A stretch of DNA of 64,000 nt. It comes from Pandoraea sp. (GTDB lineage: Bacteria > Pseudomonadota > Gammaproteobacteria > Burkholderiales > Burkholderiaceae). Below are positions 1-11,215 of this stretch, piece after piece. Under the pieces are notes generated by a model. It was not told the origin of the DNA, searched no databases, and saw nothing but the letters and a program-made list of their open reading frames with translations. The stretch lies in NCBI RefSeq assembly GCF_004297875.1, contig NZ_SCSK01000020.1, forward strand, positions 1 to 64,000, in the 5' to 3' direction. Made by a program: the position numbers and the translations under genes. Position 1 is the first letter of the stretch; every line of letters begins with the position of its first letter.

Positions 1-119
1 CAAATGCCGGTGGCCTTCACTTCAATCAGCACTTCGCCCGCGCGCGGGCCCTCCAGATCGACCTCCTCGATCGTCAACGGTTTGCCCGCTTCCCAGGCGA
101 TGGCGGCGCGTGTTTTCAT
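1..119 (-). CDS. N-terminal part of a zinc-dependent S-(hydroxymethyl)glutathione/alcohol dehydrogenase (runs off window)
   Basis: Reverse strand reads MKTRAAIAWEAGKPLTIEEVDLEGPRAGEVLIEVKATGI, the typical N-terminus of class III alcohol dehydrogenases (FrmA/AdhC); start codon at 119. Confidence 0.8.
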   Translation of the reverse strand, partial: MKTRAAIAWEAGKPLTIEEVDLEGPRAGEVLIEVKATGI

Positions 120-285
120 CGGTATCTGTCCTCGGCGTCATTGATCAAAAATTCAACCATACACCAGATGCCTGGCCATGCGCATGCGTGGTTCGATTTC
201 GTGACGCACACTGAACGAACTTTGTCGCATGGAAAAACAACAGGGCCGCGCCACCGGCACGGCCCTGGGCTCTCCAGGCGCGGAA

Positions 286-2493
286 TCAGCGCTTATACAG
301 ATCCCACGCTTGGCGCCACACAAGCCCTTGGCCCGGCTCGTAGAAACGTGCCGACTTGCTGCACCAGCCGGTGAACGGCCATGGCTTGCATTGATACAGC
401 CTGGCGTCGCGACCGCGAACGACGTCGCCAGCCTGGTAGGCAGTCCCTTCCTTATAGGCCGGATACTGCTGCCCCTGGTCAGCGCCCTGCTCGACCGTCA
501 GCATGTGCTCGGCGTGCGCCTCGATGCTGTTATCCCAGCCTTCCTTGGTCGCCACGGCGGTCATGAGCACTTTGTGCTGGCCCACTGCCTTCGGAGTGAA
601 TTGCCACGCCTTGTCGCGCGTGCCGGTCCCTGTGGCCACTTCATTGCCCGTTGCATCGAGCACGCGCCACTGGAAGGTCAGCGCGAAATCCATGACGTCA
701 CGCACTCGCCCGCCAAGGGTGACGGTCTCGCCAGTCTTGGCCTTGGCAGGCGCGCGCACGGCCGCCAGCCGCTTATCGACCCGGAATGCATGCACGGTTG
801 AGTCGCTTGCGCCGGTGCGGCGGTCCGACACGGTAAGCTTGAACTTGAAGGTGCCGTCCTGCAGACCGCCGGGCACCGTGAAGGTGGTGCGCGCGCTGCG
901 CGTATCGGCGATCGTCAGCGTTTGCGGACCATCGATCTGCTCCCACAGATACTGCGCGGTGCCGCACTGGGCCACCTTGCCCTCGAGCGGAACTTGCACG
1001 TCGCGGCGATAACCACCATCCATCCGCTGCGGCGAAGTCACCGCTGCCTTGATCCCGGAAATGTCGCACTTCCTCGACAGATCGTAGCGAATATCGCTGT
1101 CGCGATTCTCCCAGATCGGCTCGACCAAAGGCGTCAGTTGCAGCGACTCGATTTGCTGACGCGTCTGGGGATCGATAAACACTCCCCATTTTTCAAAGAA
1201 CGGCAGCAGGTTGTAGCCGGAGTGCACGCTGGCTTGATGCATGAAAAGTTGCAGCATCTCCTTGACCTGGCCATAGGGGTCCGTTGGCAGTTTCACACCT
1301 TTTGCAGCCATGTCACGGTAGGCGGTGCCAATGTCGGCCAGCAATTGTTTGCCGAAGGTCAAATGCAGTTGCCATGCCATTGCGGCCTGAAAGTGGGGCG
1401 TCAGGCGATCGAAATCACGTTTTTCGCTGGCGAAATAGCGCTTCAAGCTTTCCCAGGTGCCTTGAATTTCATAGCGCGATGGCTGGCCGAGCCATTGCTG
1501 CAGGTATAGCGCGCCGAGATCATCGACGTCATAGGCCGCGCCGCGCCACTTCATTGGCTTGGGCATGTATTGATGCCCAAGCGCCCCCCAGATGGTCCAC
1601 GCACTGCGCGTGAGCGCATCCCTGGCAATCATGCGCGCCGCGCCATCGTCGGTATACAGGCGGACGCCCTCCATCACGATGACATCGTGGCCCTGCCTGG
1701 TGCCGTTATATGCGTCGACGATGCGCATCGGTCGCGGATCCAGCCGGTGAGGTGGGGTTTTATCGGCGCCAACGCCGTATAGCGTTTGCACGCCGGGCAC
1801 GATCCGGTCCCAGGTGCGCAGCAGCTCCGAAGGGTCGGCCAGTTGCCTGGCATGCGACGCACGAACGGTAATGGCCACGTGCTGCCCCACCAGTTCGACA
1901 TACTGCGCATCGGCATAAGTCGCCAGCATCTCCTGCCATTGCGCATTGGTGTGCTTGCCCAACACGAAGTGCGGCAAGGCGCGGCCTCCTTCGCGCAGGG
2001 TCACCGTCATTGGGTGCCTGGTCGGCGCGTGTTCATAAACGATATTGACGATGCCGTCTTTCTCCACGGCGATACGGTTTTCTCCCTTGAGCAGTTTGAT
2101 TTTCTGCGCATAGTGATAGTGCTCGGTATTGTCGGTGGGATGAAGAATCCACACTTCCAGAGGCACGCCCGGTGCAACGCCGGCGTCGTCAAAATCGATC
2201 ACCATGGTGTCGCCCGCCTTGACCCAGTAGCCCGTGGTTTGAAACGGGTTGCGCGAGTGCGAGGTCAGGTCGGCGTCGCGCATGGCGCCTTCGGACTCAT
2301 ATTGCTTCACTTCAATGTGGCGCGCGGGCACGATGCTGCCGGCCCGCTCGGCCGCACTGCCGGACCCGCCATGCATGCCGGCGGTGGATTGCTCCGCCGC
2401 CGAGGCGGGTGTGGCGCCTAGAACGGCGGCGGCCACTAATGCGGCGACGCCGACACGCGCCCAATGTGCACGGTAAACTTGACTTGCTTTCAT
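286..2493 (-). CDS. Secreted M60 (enhancin/ImpA)-like protein with C-terminal chitin/carbohydrate-binding module; catalytic motif apparently degenerate
   Basis: 735 aa; signal peptide ([17 protein letters not shown]); M60-like region [16 protein letters not shown]-terminal [27 protein letters not shown]...W resembling CBM5/12-type chitin-binding domains. Confidence 0.7.
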   Translation of the reverse strand: MKASQVYRAHWARVGVAALVAAAVLGATPASAAEQSTAGMHGGSGSAAERAGSIVPARHIEVKQYESEGAMRDADLTSHSRNPFQTTGYWVKAGDTMVIDFDDAGVAPGVPLEVWILHPTDNTEHYHYAQKIKLLKGENRIAVEKDGIVNIVYEHAPTRHPMTVTLREGGRALPHFVLGKHTNAQWQEMLATYADAQYVELVGQHVAITVRASHARQLADPSELLRTWDRIVPGVQTLYGVGADKTPPHRLDPRPMRIVDAYNGTRQGHDVIVMEGVRLYTDDGAARMIARDALTRSAWTIWGALGHQYMPKPMKWRGAAYDVDDLGALYLQQWLGQPSRYEIQGTWESLKRYFASEKRDFDRLTPHFQAAMAWQLHLTFGKQLLADIGTAYRDMAAKGVKLPTDPYGQVKEMLQLFMHQASVHSGYNLLPFFEKWGVFIDPQTRQQIESLQLTPLVEPIWENRDSDIRYDLSRKCDISGIKAAVTSPQRMDGGYRRDVQVPLEGKVAQCGTAQYLWEQIDGPQTLTIADTRSARTTFTVPGGLQDGTFKFKLTVSDRRTGASDSTVHAFRVDKRLAAVRAPAKAKTGETVTLGGRVRDVMDFALTFQWRVLDATGNEVATGTGTRDKAWQFTPKAVGQHKVLMTAVATKEGWDNSIEAHAEHMLTVEQGADQGQQYPAYKEGTAYQAGDVVRGRDARLYQCKPWPFTGWCSKSARFYEPGQGLVWRQAWDLYKR

Positions 2494-2754
2494 AAACGTT
2501 CAGTTTCCTTTCGAGAGATAAATCACGACCGCCCTATCGGCCGCAACTCACCTCGAATTTTTCGCTCTCCGATACGAAACCCCCAGACGACTTCCGGCAT
2601 TCGCGCGGCCGAAAGTGCCGGCCAGGACGTCAGAAATCTCGCGGAAACAGAGGAGTTTTCCTGCCCGACGACGGCGTCGGATGGCCGGCACGGGGTGCGC
2701 CAGCGATGCCGGGCCGGTACAATTGGGGGATTCAAGCCCCGTGAGGATCCGACG

Positions 2755-3663
2755 ATGAATGCCCTCGAAGTGCGCAACTATTTGCTGGGTTTGCAGGAGC
2801 AGATCGTGTCCACCCTGTCCCGCCTGGACGGCACGCCGTTCGTGCAGGACGACTGGCAGCGCCCGGCCGACGGCGCGTTGCGCGGCGACGGCAAGACCCG
2901 GGTGCTGGAGAATGGCAAGCTATTCGAGCGGGCCGGCGTGAATTTCTCTCATGTGCAGGGAGATCGCCTGCCGCCGTCGGCCAGCGCGGCTCGGCCGGAG
3001 CTGGCCGGACGCGGCTTCGAGGCGCTCGGCGTGTCGCTCGTGCTGCATCCGCGCAATCCCTATTGCCCGACCGTGCATATGAATGTGCGCATGCTGGTCG
3101 CCACGCAGGACGGGCAGACGCCGGTTTTCTGGTTCGGTGGCGGTATGGACCTGACGCCGTACTATGGGTTCGAGGAGGACTGCCGCCATTTCCACCTGAC
3201 TTGCAAGGTCGCGCTCGACCCGTTCGGCACCGAACTCTATCCGCGCTTCAAGCAGTGGTGCGACGAATATTTCTTTCTCAAGCACCGCAATGAACCGCGT
3301 GGCATCGGAGGTATTTTCTTCGACGACCACTGCACGCCTGATTTCGCCCGGAGTTTTGCCATGGTGCAGAGCGTGGGCAATGCTTTCCTGCAGGCGTATC
3401 TGCCGATCATCGAGCGCCGCAAGGCGATGGCGTACGGCGAGCGCGAGCGCGACTTCCAGGCTTTCCGGCGCGGCCGCTATGTCGAATTCAATCTTGTCTA
3501 CGATCGCGGCACGCTGTTCGGCCTGCAGTCGGGCGGGCGCACCGAGTCGATCCTGGTGTCGATGCCGCCCGTCGTAAAATGGCGTTATGACTGGCAGCCG
3601 ATTCCCGGTTCGCTCGAAGCCAAGCTCTACACCGACTATCTGATCCACCGCGAGTGGGTATAA
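2755..3663 (+). CDS. hemF: Oxygen-dependent coproporphyrinogen III oxidase
   Basis: [21 protein letters not shown]..., [25 protein letters not shown], signature HemF sequence. Confidence 0.97.
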   Translation: MNALEVRNYLLGLQEQIVSTLSRLDGTPFVQDDWQRPADGALRGDGKTRVLENGKLFERAGVNFSHVQGDRLPPSASAARPELAGRGFEALGVSLVLHPRNPYCPTVHMNVRMLVATQDGQTPVFWFGGGMDLTPYYGFEEDCRHFHLTCKVALDPFGTELYPRFKQWCDEYFFLKHRNEPRGIGGIFFDDHCTPDFARSFAMVQSVGNAFLQAYLPIIERRKAMAYGERERDFQAFRRGRYVEFNLVYDRGTLFGLQSGGRTESILVSMPPVVKWRYDWQPIPGSLEAKLYTDYLIHREWV

Positions 3664-3693
3664 ACGTCGCCCTTCCAGCAACTCATCACGGCC

Positions 3694-4407
3694 ATGCCAT
3701 TGCAGCAACCCCCTTCCTCGCCGATTCGCCGCATTGGCCTGCTGGGCGGCACGTTCGATCCGATCCACGCCGGCCATCTGGCGCTGGGCGAATTGTTCGC
3801 CGCGACGCTGGCGCTCGACGAGCTGATCCTGATGCCGGCCGGGCAGCAGCCGCAGAAGCATGACAGTACGCCCGCGCAGCATCGTCTGGCGATGACCCGA
3901 CTGGCCGCCGCGGTGTTGGCCGAACGCCTGCGGCGCGCCTGCCTGGCAACGACGCTGCGCGTGAGCACGATGGAAATCGAGCGCGAGGGTCCGAGTTACA
4001 CCATCGACACCTTGCGCGAGTTGCGCCGGCAACTCGGACCGGATGCGTCGCTGACGCTGCTGATCGGGTCCGACCAGTTGCTGCGACTGGACACCTGGCA
4101 CGAATGGCAACGGCTGTTCGATACCGCGCATATCGGCGTGGCAGCGCGCCCGGGCTTCGACTGGCGCAGCGCGCCGCCGGCGGTGCGCGCGGCCATCGCC
4201 GCACGCGGTGCCGACGCCGACACGGTACAATCGAGCCCCTGCGGCCACATTTTGCTGGACGACTCGCTGGCCATCGACATTTCGGCTACCGACCTGCGCG
4301 CCGAACTCGCCAGAATGAACGATTCGCGCCGGCCAGCAGGCGCTGCCGCCGACCTGCTGGCGCCCATCCTGGATTACATCCGGGCGCACCACCTTTATCG
4401 CACCTGA
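3694..4407 (+). CDS. nadD: Nicotinate-nucleotide adenylyltransferase
   Basis: IGLLGGTFDPIHAGHLALGE and ISATDLRAEL motifs; hemF-nadD-rsfS-rlmH synteny. Confidence 0.96.
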   Translation: MPLQQPPSSPIRRIGLLGGTFDPIHAGHLALGELFAATLALDELILMPAGQQPQKHDSTPAQHRLAMTRLAAAVLAERLRRACLATTLRVSTMEIEREGPSYTIDTLRELRRQLGPDASLTLLIGSDQLLRLDTWHEWQRLFDTAHIGVAARPGFDWRSAPPAVRAAIAARGADADTVQSSPCGHILLDDSLAIDISATDLRAELARMNDSRRPAGAAADLLAPILDYIRAHHLYRT

Positions 4408-4419
4408 CCAATCATTGCC

Positions 4420-4866
4420 ATGGATATCCGCAAACTGCAGCGCACCATCGTGGATGCGCTGGAAGACGTCAAAGCCCAGGACATCGTCGTATTCAACACC
4501 GAGCACCTGACCTCGCTGTTCGATCGCGTCATCATCGCCAGCGGCACGTCCAACCGCCAGACCAAGGCACTGGCCGCCAGCGTGCGCGACAAGGTCAAGG
4601 AAGCCGGCGGGGAGATCATCGCCATCGAGGGCGAGGACGTCGGCGAATGGGTTCTGGTCGACTGCGGCGACGCGGTTGTCCATATCATGCAGCCGACCCT
4701 GCGCCAGTATTACAACCTCGAAGAAATCTGGGGCGGCAAGCCGGTACGGCTGCGCATGGCGGCCAAGAGCGGGCCGGCCATGGCCGCCGCCGATGACGAG
4801 GAGGACGAGGCCGCCGCGGCGCCAGTCAAGGCGCGCGCGGGCCGCGCCACCGGCCGCAAGGCCTGA
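4420..4866 (+). CDS. rsfS: Ribosomal silencing factor RsfS
   Basis: [12 protein letters not shown]...[23 protein letters not shown]...[21 protein letters not shown]. Confidence 0.96.
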   Translation: MDIRKLQRTIVDALEDVKAQDIVVFNTEHLTSLFDRVIIASGTSNRQTKALAASVRDKVKEAGGEIIAIEGEDVGEWVLVDCGDAVVHIMQPTLRQYYNLEEIWGGKPVRLRMAAKSGPAMAAADDEEDEAAAAPVKARAGRATGRKA

Positions 4867-4876
4867 GCCCGCTTCG

Positions 4877-5347
4877 ATGCGGCTGGTGATCGTAGCGGTC
4901 GGGCACAAGATGCCCGACTGGATCGAGACGGGCTTCGGCGAGTATGCCAAGCGCATGCCGCCGGAACTGCGCATCGAACTCAAGGAAATTCGCCCGGAAC
5001 AGCGCTCGTCGGCCAAAACCGCGCAGACCGTGATGGCCCTCGAGCGGCAACGTATCGAAGCAGCCCTGCCGCGTGCCGGCCGGCTGATCGCGCTGGACGA
5101 GCACGGGCGCGATCTGACGACCGTGGCGCTCTCGCAGCGGCTGGAGCAATGGCAACAGGACGGTCGCGACGTCGCCTTCGTGATCGGCGGCGCCGACGGC
5201 CTGGACCCGGCGCTCAAGTCCGGCGCCGACATGCTGCTGCGCGTATCGAGCCTGACGCTGCCGCACGGCATGGTGCGCGTGCTGCTCGCCGAGCAGTTGT
5301 ATCGCGCCTGGAGCATCACGGCCAATCATCCCTATCACCGCGCCTGA
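4877..5347 (+). CDS. rlmH: 23S rRNA (pseudouridine1915-N3)-methyltransferase RlmH
   Basis: [28 protein letters not shown]...FVIGGADGL...[18 protein letters not shown]. Confidence 0.97.
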   Translation: MRLVIVAVGHKMPDWIETGFGEYAKRMPPELRIELKEIRPEQRSSAKTAQTVMALERQRIEAALPRAGRLIALDEHGRDLTTVALSQRLEQWQQDGRDVAFVIGGADGLDPALKSGADMLLRVSSLTLPHGMVRVLLAEQLYRAWSITANHPYHRA

Positions 5348-5477
5348 ACAGACGCGCTGCGCCGATGCTGCCGGATCGCCCGGCACGCTATTGAAATGCC
5401 ATACAAACATGGTAGGCTACGCGCGCCAACGTCCGCTGGGGCGGACGCGGTTTTCCGTTCAATCTGAGGAGATTGGG

Positions 5478-6797
5478 ATGAAGAAAAATACACTGCGCCT
5501 GGCTTGCCTGAGCGCCGTTCTTGCTTTGGGGCTTTGCCGCACGGCAAGCGCCGTCACCGAAATTCAGTTCTGGCATTCGATGGAGTCGGCACTGGGCGAT
5601 CGCGTCAACGATATCGCCAAGGAGTTCAACGCCTCGCAGACCCAATACAAGATCGTCCCGATCTACAAGGGCAACTACGAGCAAAGCATGGCGGCAGGCA
5701 TTGCCGCCTATCGCGCCGGCGACCCGCCGGCCATTTTGCAGGTCTACGAAGTCGGCACCGCAACCATGATGGGCGCCGGCAAGGCGATCAAGCCGGTCTG
5801 GCAAGTCATGAAGGATGCCGGCGTGCCTTTTAACGAGAGCGCCTTCGTGCCGACGGTCGCCAGCTATTACAGCGACAGCCACAATCATTTGATCTCGATG
5901 CCGTTCAACAGCTCCACACCGGTGCTGTACTACAACAAGGATGCCTTCAAGAAGGCAGGCCTGGACCCCAACAAACCGCCGCGCACCTGGGCCGACGTGG
6001 CTGCCGACGCCGCCAGGCTCAAGGCTTCGGGCATGTCATGCGGATTCACCACCGGCTGGCAGGGTTGGGTGCAGATCGAGAATTACAGCGCCTGGCATGG
6101 CCTGCCGATCGCCACCAAAAACAACGGCTTCGACGGCACGGACGCCGTGCTCGAATTCAACGGCCCGCAGCAGGTCAAGCACATCGCCTTCCTGGCGAAT
6201 ATGGTCAAGCAGGGCACCTTCACCTACGTGGGACGCAAGGACGAAGCGACGTCGAAGTTCTACAGCGGCGACTGCGGCATCATGACCACCAGTTCGGGCG
6301 CGTTGGCCAACATCGAGAAATACGCCAAATTCAAATATGGCGTCGGCATGATGCCGTATGACGCGGATGTGAAGGGCGCGCCGCAAAACGCCATCATCGG
6401 CGGCGCCAGCCTGTGGGTGATGGGCGGCAAGTCGGCCAACGTCTACAAGGGTGTGGCTGAGTTCCTGCAGTTCCTGACCTCGCCCGAAGTCGCCGCGAAG
6501 TGGCATCAGGACACAGGCTACCTGCCGGTGACCAAGGCCGCTTATGAGTTGACGCAAAAGCAGGGCTATTACGCCAAGCATCCGGGCGCCGACGTGGCCA
6601 TCAAGCAGATGCTCTTCAAACCGCCGCTACCGTTTACGCGCGGCCTGCGTCTGGGTAATATGCCGCAAATCCGCACGGTGGTCGACGAAGAGCTCGAAGC
6701 CGTCTGGAGCGGCAAGAAGACCGCCAAGCAGGCGCTCGACTCTGCGGTCAGCCGCGGCAATGTGCTGCTGCGGCGGTTCCAGCAGTCCGGCGGCTAA
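5478..6797 (+). CDS. ugpB: sn-glycerol-3-phosphate ABC transporter substrate-binding protein UgpB
   Basis: Signal peptide then [29 protein letters not shown]...[36 protein letters not shown]; strong UgpB signature; RBS gagg. Confidence 0.95.
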   Translation: MKKNTLRLACLSAVLALGLCRTASAVTEIQFWHSMESALGDRVNDIAKEFNASQTQYKIVPIYKGNYEQSMAAGIAAYRAGDPPAILQVYEVGTATMMGAGKAIKPVWQVMKDAGVPFNESAFVPTVASYYSDSHNHLISMPFNSSTPVLYYNKDAFKKAGLDPNKPPRTWADVAADAARLKASGMSCGFTTGWQGWVQIENYSAWHGLPIATKNNGFDGTDAVLEFNGPQQVKHIAFLANMVKQGTFTYVGRKDEATSKFYSGDCGIMTTSSGALANIEKYAKFKYGVGMMPYDADVKGAPQNAIIGGASLWVMGGKSANVYKGVAEFLQFLTSPEVAAKWHQDTGYLPVTKAAYELTQKQGYYAKHPGADVAIKQMLFKPPLPFTRGLRLGNMPQIRTVVDEELEAVWSGKKTAKQALDSAVSRGNVLLRRFQQSGG

Positions 6798-6806
6798 GCG
6801 CCGCCA

Positions 6807-6831
6807 GATCGCGATTCGGCGAATCGCGATC
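6807..6831 (+). other. Perfect 11-bp hairpin (GATCGCGATTC-GGC-GAATCGCGATC) between ugpB and ugpA
   Basis: Direct reading: GATCGCGATTC is the exact reverse complement of GAATCGCGATC, 3-nt loop. Confidence 0.9.
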
Positions 6832-6839
6832 GACCCCTG

Positions 6840-6862
6840 CGGCGGGGCCGGTGGCCCCGCCG
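6840..6862 (+). other. Second GC-rich hairpin (CGGCGGGGCC-GGT-GGCCCCGCCG) between ugpB and ugpA
   Basis: Direct reading of complementary 10-nt arms around a 3-nt loop; no T-tract follows. Confidence 0.9.
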
Positions 6863-6886
6863 TCTCGCCCTTGAAGATCGAAGACC

Positions 6887-7783
6887 ATGACGCAAACCTC
6901 CCGCGAGCGCCCGCGCTTTGGCACTGGTTGGCTGCCCTACGCCCTGGTGGCGCCACAGATGCTGATTACCGTGATCTTTTTCCTGTGGCCGGCTGGCGAG
7001 GCGCTGTGGCAATCGACCTCATCGCAGGATGCGTTCGGTCTTTCGACCCGGTTTGTCGGTCTGGGCAATTTCACCGCGCTATTCCACGACCCGCTTTATC
7101 TCGCCTCATTCAAGACCACCATGCTGTTCAGCGGCATGGTGACTTTTTTCGGCCTGACCATTTCGCTGCTGCTCGCGGCAATGGCCGACCGCGTCACCCG
7201 CGGCGCGCGCCTGTATCAGGCGCTGTTGATCTGGCCCTATGCAGTCGCCCCGGCGATTGCCGCGGTCATGTGGGCGTTCCTGTTCAACCCCAGCATCGGC
7301 ATCGTGGCCTACGGGCTGGGCAAGCTCGGAATCGCCTGGAATCACGCGCTCAATGGCGGGCAGGCGATGTTCCTGGTGGTGCTGGCCTCGGTGTGGAAGC
7401 AGATCAGCTATAACTTCCTGTTTTTCTACGCCGGCCTGCAAGCGATTCCGCGCTCGCTGATCGAAGCCGCCGCAATCGACGGCGCCGGCCCGGTGCGCCG
7501 CTTCTTCGCCATCGCGCTGCCACTGCTCTCGCCGACCACGTTCTTCCTGCTGGTTGTGAATCTGGTCTACTCGTTCTTCGATACTTTTCCGGTGATCGAT
7601 GCGGCCACCGGCGGGGGCCCCGGCCAGTCGACCGACACCCTGATCTACAAGATCTATTCCGAGGGCTTCCAGGGGCTGGACCTCGGCAGTTCTGCCGCGC
7701 AGTCGGTGATCCTGATGAGCATCGTCATCGTCCTGACGGTGATCCAGTTCCGCTTCGTCGAGCGCAAGGTGCAATACGCATGA
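6887..7783 (+). CDS. ugpA: sn-glycerol-3-phosphate ABC transporter permease UgpA
   Basis: MalF-family permease with EAAAIDGAG motif; position between ugpB and ugpE. Confidence 0.94.
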   Translation: MTQTSRERPRFGTGWLPYALVAPQMLITVIFFLWPAGEALWQSTSSQDAFGLSTRFVGLGNFTALFHDPLYLASFKTTMLFSGMVTFFGLTISLLLAAMADRVTRGARLYQALLIWPYAVAPAIAAVMWAFLFNPSIGIVAYGLGKLGIAWNHALNGGQAMFLVVLASVWKQISYNFLFFYAGLQAIPRSLIEAAAIDGAGPVRRFFAIALPLLSPTTFFLLVVNLVYSFFDTFPVIDAATGGGPGQSTDTLIYKIYSEGFQGLDLGSSAAQSVILMSIVIVLTVIQFRFVERKVQYA

Positions 7784-8625
7784 TCGAAAATCGCAAGGGG
7801 CTCGACCTGTTCTGCCACGCCATGCTGATCGCCGGCGTGCTGATGGTCCTGTTTCCGCTGTATGTGGCGTTCGTTGCTGCCACCATGAACGAGACACAGA
7901 TCTTCAACGTGCCGCTGTCGCTGATTCCGAGCACGCATCTGTTGCACAATATCGCGACGGTCTGGCGGCAAGGCGCGGGCGATGCGGCCACGCCGTTCGG
8001 CATGATGCTGGGCAACAGCCTGATCATGGCGCTGACGATCACCGTCGGCAAGATATCGGTATCGATCCTGTCGGCCTATGCGATCGTCTATTTCCGATTC
8101 CCGCTGCGCAACCTGTTTTTCTGGCTGATTTTCATCACGTTGATGCTGCCGGTCGAAGTACGCATTTTCCCCACCGTGCAGGTCATCTCCGATCTGCACA
8201 TGATCAACACGTATGCGGGCCTGACCGTGCCGCTGATTGCCTCGGCCACCGCCACCTTTCTGTTCCGGCAATTTTTCATGACGCTGCCCGACGAATTGAT
8301 CGAAGCCGCCCGCATCGACGGGGCGGGACCGATGCGCTTCTTCTTCGACGTCGTGTTGCCGCTGTCCAAGACGAACATCGCCGCGTTGTTCGTGATCACC
8401 TTTATTTACGGCTGGAATCAGTATCTATGGCCGATCCTGGTAACCAACGTGCCCAACATGACGACTGCCGTGATCGGCATCAAGAGCATGATCGGCGGCG
8501 GCGACACGGCCACCCAATGGCAATTGGTGATGAGCGCCACGCTGCTGGCGATGCTGCCGCCGCTGCTGGTGGTGATCGTGATGCAACGCTGGTTCGTCAA
8601 GGGCCTCGTGGATACCGAAAAATGA
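7780..8625 (+). CDS. ugpE: sn-glycerol-3-phosphate ABC transporter permease UgpE
   Basis: MalG-family permease with [46 protein letters not shown]; 4-nt overlap with ugpA. Confidence 0.95.
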   Translation: MIENRKGLDLFCHAMLIAGVLMVLFPLYVAFVAATMNETQIFNVPLSLIPSTHLLHNIATVWRQGAGDAATPFGMMLGNSLIMALTITVGKISVSILSAYAIVYFRFPLRNLFFWLIFITLMLPVEVRIFPTVQVISDLHMINTYAGLTVPLIASATATFLFRQFFMTLPDELIEAARIDGAGPMRFFFDVVLPLSKTNIAALFVITFIYGWNQYLWPILVTNVPNMTTAVIGIKSMIGGGDTATQWQLVMSATLLAMLPPLLVVIVMQRWFVKGLVDTEK

Positions 8626-8688
8626 CCGCCACGCCCGCGCGCCCTGCGCCCGACTCCTTCTCGCCCGATCTCCGATAATTTCAGCGCC

Positions 8689-9786
8689 ATGGCAAAACTC
8701 TCGCTCAGCGACGTCAAGAAATCCTACGATGGCAAGCATTTCGTGCTGCACGGCATTGATATCGCCATCGACGACGGCGAATTCGTCGTGATCGTCGGCC
8801 CGTCCGGCTGCGGCAAATCGACCCTGCTGCGCATGGTGGCCGGTCTCGAAAGCGTCAGCGCCGGCGATATTCACATTGGCGAGAAGCGGGTCAACGCGCT
8901 CGAACCGAAGGATCGTGACATCGCCATGGTGTTTCAGAACTACGCGCTGTATCCGCACATGGACGTGTTCGCCAACATGGCCTATGGCCTGAAGATCCGG
9001 CGCATGGATCCGGCCACCATCCGGCAGCGGGTCGAGAACGCCGCGCGCATCCTGGAGCTCGAGCCGCTGCTCGGACGCAAGCCGCGCGAGCTCTCGGGCG
9101 GCCAGCGCCAGCGGGTGGCAATGGGCCGCGCCATCGTGCGCGAGCCGGCCGTTTTCCTGTTCGATGAGCCGCTCTCGAATCTCGATGCCAAACTGCGCGT
9201 GCAAATGCGCCTGGAAATCAAGCGGCTGCACGCGCGGCTGGCGACCACCAGCCTGTACGTGACGCATGATCAGGTCGAGGCCATGACGCTGGCCAATCGG
9301 GTGATCGTGATGAACCAGGGACATGCCGAACAGATCGGCACCCCGGTGGAGGTCTACGAGCGCCCCGCCACGCTGTTCGTCGCGAGCTTCATCGGCTCGC
9401 CGGCGATGAATCTGCTGCGCGGGAGTGTCCAGGCCGAGGGCAAATGCTTCACCGTGGCCGGCGGCGGCCCGGCCTTGCCGCTGCCGCAACCGATGCCGGC
9501 GCTGGCCGGGCGCAACCTGGTGCTGGGCGTGCGGCCCGAGCATCTGCTGCCCGCCGGAACGACGCAACCCGGCGAGCCCGGCGCCGCACCCATCGAGTTG
9601 CCGGTCGACACATGCGAGCTGCTGGGCGCCGATAATCTCGCGCACGGCCGATGGGGCGAACAGGACGTGATCGTGCGCCTGCCCCACGAGCTGCGACCGG
9701 GTGCCGGCGAGGTGCTGCGACTGGCTCTGCCGGCGCGCAACCTGCATATTTTCGACGCCGACAGCGGCAAAAGGATCGAATCGTGA
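8689..9786 (+). CDS. ugpC: sn-glycerol-3-phosphate import ATP-binding protein UgpC
   Basis: Walker [34 protein letters not shown]-terminal MalK-type TOBE region. Confidence 0.95.
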   Translation: MAKLSLSDVKKSYDGKHFVLHGIDIAIDDGEFVVIVGPSGCGKSTLLRMVAGLESVSAGDIHIGEKRVNALEPKDRDIAMVFQNYALYPHMDVFANMAYGLKIRRMDPATIRQRVENAARILELEPLLGRKPRELSGGQRQRVAMGRAIVREPAVFLFDEPLSNLDAKLRVQMRLEIKRLHARLATTSLYVTHDQVEAMTLANRVIVMNQGHAEQIGTPVEVYERPATLFVASFIGSPAMNLLRGSVQAEGKCFTVAGGGPALPLPQPMPALAGRNLVLGVRPEHLLPAGTTQPGEPGAAPIELPVDTCELLGADNLAHGRWGEQDVIVRLPHELRPGAGEVLRLALPARNLHIFDADSGKRIES

Positions 9787-10541
9787 GCCAGTCCGCCCCG
9801 AACACATGGCCTTATCCGCGTATCGTCGCCCATCGCGGCGGCGGCACGCTGGCGCCGGAAAATACCCTGGCGGGGTTCGATACCGGCGCACGCCTGGGCC
9901 TGCGCATGGCCGAATGCGACGCGAAGTTGTCGGCCGACAATGTCGTCTTCCTGTTGCATGACGACACGGTGGACCGTACCAGCAATGGTCACGGCGCCGC
10001 CGCTGCCATGCCCTATCAGTCGATTGCCGCGCTCGATGCCGGCGCGTGGTTTTCACCGGCCTTCGCCGGCGAGTCCATGCCCACGCTCGAGGCGGTCGCA
10101 CGGCGCTGCGCCGAGCGGCACATGGCCATCAATATCGAGATCAAGCCTTGCCCTGGCCGCGACACCGAGACCGGCCGCATCGTCGCGGGCCAGGCCGCCG
10201 TGCTTTGGCGGGATCAGACCGCGCCGCTGCTGTCGTCCTTTTCCTACGCGGCGCTGGCCGCCGCGGCCAGCGCCGCGCCCAACCTGCCGCGCGGATTGCT
10301 GTTCGAAGCGGTGCCGCCGGACTGGCGCGAGCAATGCGCGAGTCTGGCTTGCGTTTCGCTGCACGCCAGCCATCGCCACCTCAGTGCCGAGCTGGTCGCG
10401 CAAGTCAAGGCAGCCGGTTTGTATCTGCTGGCCTATACTGTCAACGAACCCGACCGCGCCCGGGAACTTGCCCGCTGGGGTGTCGATGCGATCTGCACCG
10501 ATCGCATCGACCTGATCGGCGCCGATTTTCTTGCCTCATGA
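9783..10541 (+). CDS. ugpQ: Glycerophosphodiester phosphodiesterase UgpQ
   Basis: GTG start overlapping ugpC stop; [22 protein letters not shown]...[15 protein letters not shown] family. Confidence 0.93.
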   Translation: MSQSAPNTWPYPRIVAHRGGGTLAPENTLAGFDTGARLGLRMAECDAKLSADNVVFLLHDDTVDRTSNGHGAAAAMPYQSIAALDAGAWFSPAFAGESMPTLEAVARRCAERHMAINIEIKPCPGRDTETGRIVAGQAAVLWRDQTAPLLSSFSYAALAAAASAAPNLPRGLLFEAVPPDWREQCASLACVSLHASHRHLSAELVAQVKAAGLYLLAYTVNEPDRARELARWGVDAICTDRIDLIGADFLAS

Positions 10542-11143
10542 CCGTGCCATCGATTTACCTCGCCTCGCAAAGTCCACGTCGCCAAGAGCTGCTGCGGCAG
10601 TTCGGCGTCAGCTATGAATTGCTGCTGCCCGCCAACGACGAAAACACCGAGAGCCTGGAAGCGGTCCTGCCCGGCGAGCCGCCGGACAATTATGTGCAAC
10701 GGGTATGCCTGCTCAAGGCGCAGGCTGCGATCGCCCGGGCCAGTCGCCGGCAGTTGCCGCCTGCGCCGATTCTGACGGCCGACACCACGGTATGCCTGGA
10801 CGGCACGATTCTGGGCAAACCCTTCGACGACGCCGACGCCCGGGCGGTGCTGGCCCGACTGTCGGGCACGCGCCACCGCGTGCTCACCGCCGTGGCCATC
10901 ACCACGGACGCGCGCACGTTCCACGCGTTGAGCATCTCGCATGTCTGGTTTCGCCCGCTGCGCCAGGAAGAAATCGAGCGCTACGTGGCCAGCGGCGAGC
11001 CGATGGGCAAGGCCGGCGCCTACGGCATCCAGGGCAAGGCCGCTGAATTCATCATGCGCATCGACGGGAGCTATTCCGGTATCATGGGCTTACCCTTATA
11101 TGAAACCGCCGCATTGCTGCGCCAGGTCGGCGTCGATTTCTGA
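10538..11143 (+). CDS. maf: Maf family nucleotide pyrophosphatase
   Basis: [18 protein letters not shown]...[15 protein letters not shown]...[13 protein letters not shown]...[14 protein letters not shown]. Confidence 0.94.
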   Translation: MTVPSIYLASQSPRRQELLRQFGVSYELLLPANDENTESLEAVLPGEPPDNYVQRVCLLKAQAAIARASRRQLPPAPILTADTTVCLDGTILGKPFDDADARAVLARLSGTRHRVLTAVAITTDARTFHALSISHVWFRPLRQEEIERYVASGEPMGKAGAYGIQGKAAEFIMRIDGSYSGIMGLPLYETAALLRQVGVDF

Positions 11144-11215
11144 ACGACCCTCGATAGCCTCGGACGCTCTGGCAGGCCTCGGAAAAAAATAAAGCCCATT
11201 CAGCGCCCATCCTTT

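Noticed and set aside
2920-5325. 801-aa ORF on the - strand
   Set aside because: Antisense to hemF-nadD-rsfS-rlmH, spanning several real genes; composition typical of shadow ORFs
5348-5477. Possible Pho box upstream of ugpB
   Set aside because: No convincing CTGTCATA-type direct repeats; only a weak CCAT-acaaac-ATGG symmetry, insufficient to call
8425-10101. 558-aa ORF on the - strand
   Set aside because: Antisense to ugpE/ugpC/ugpQ; shadow ORF with H/R/G/Q-rich composition
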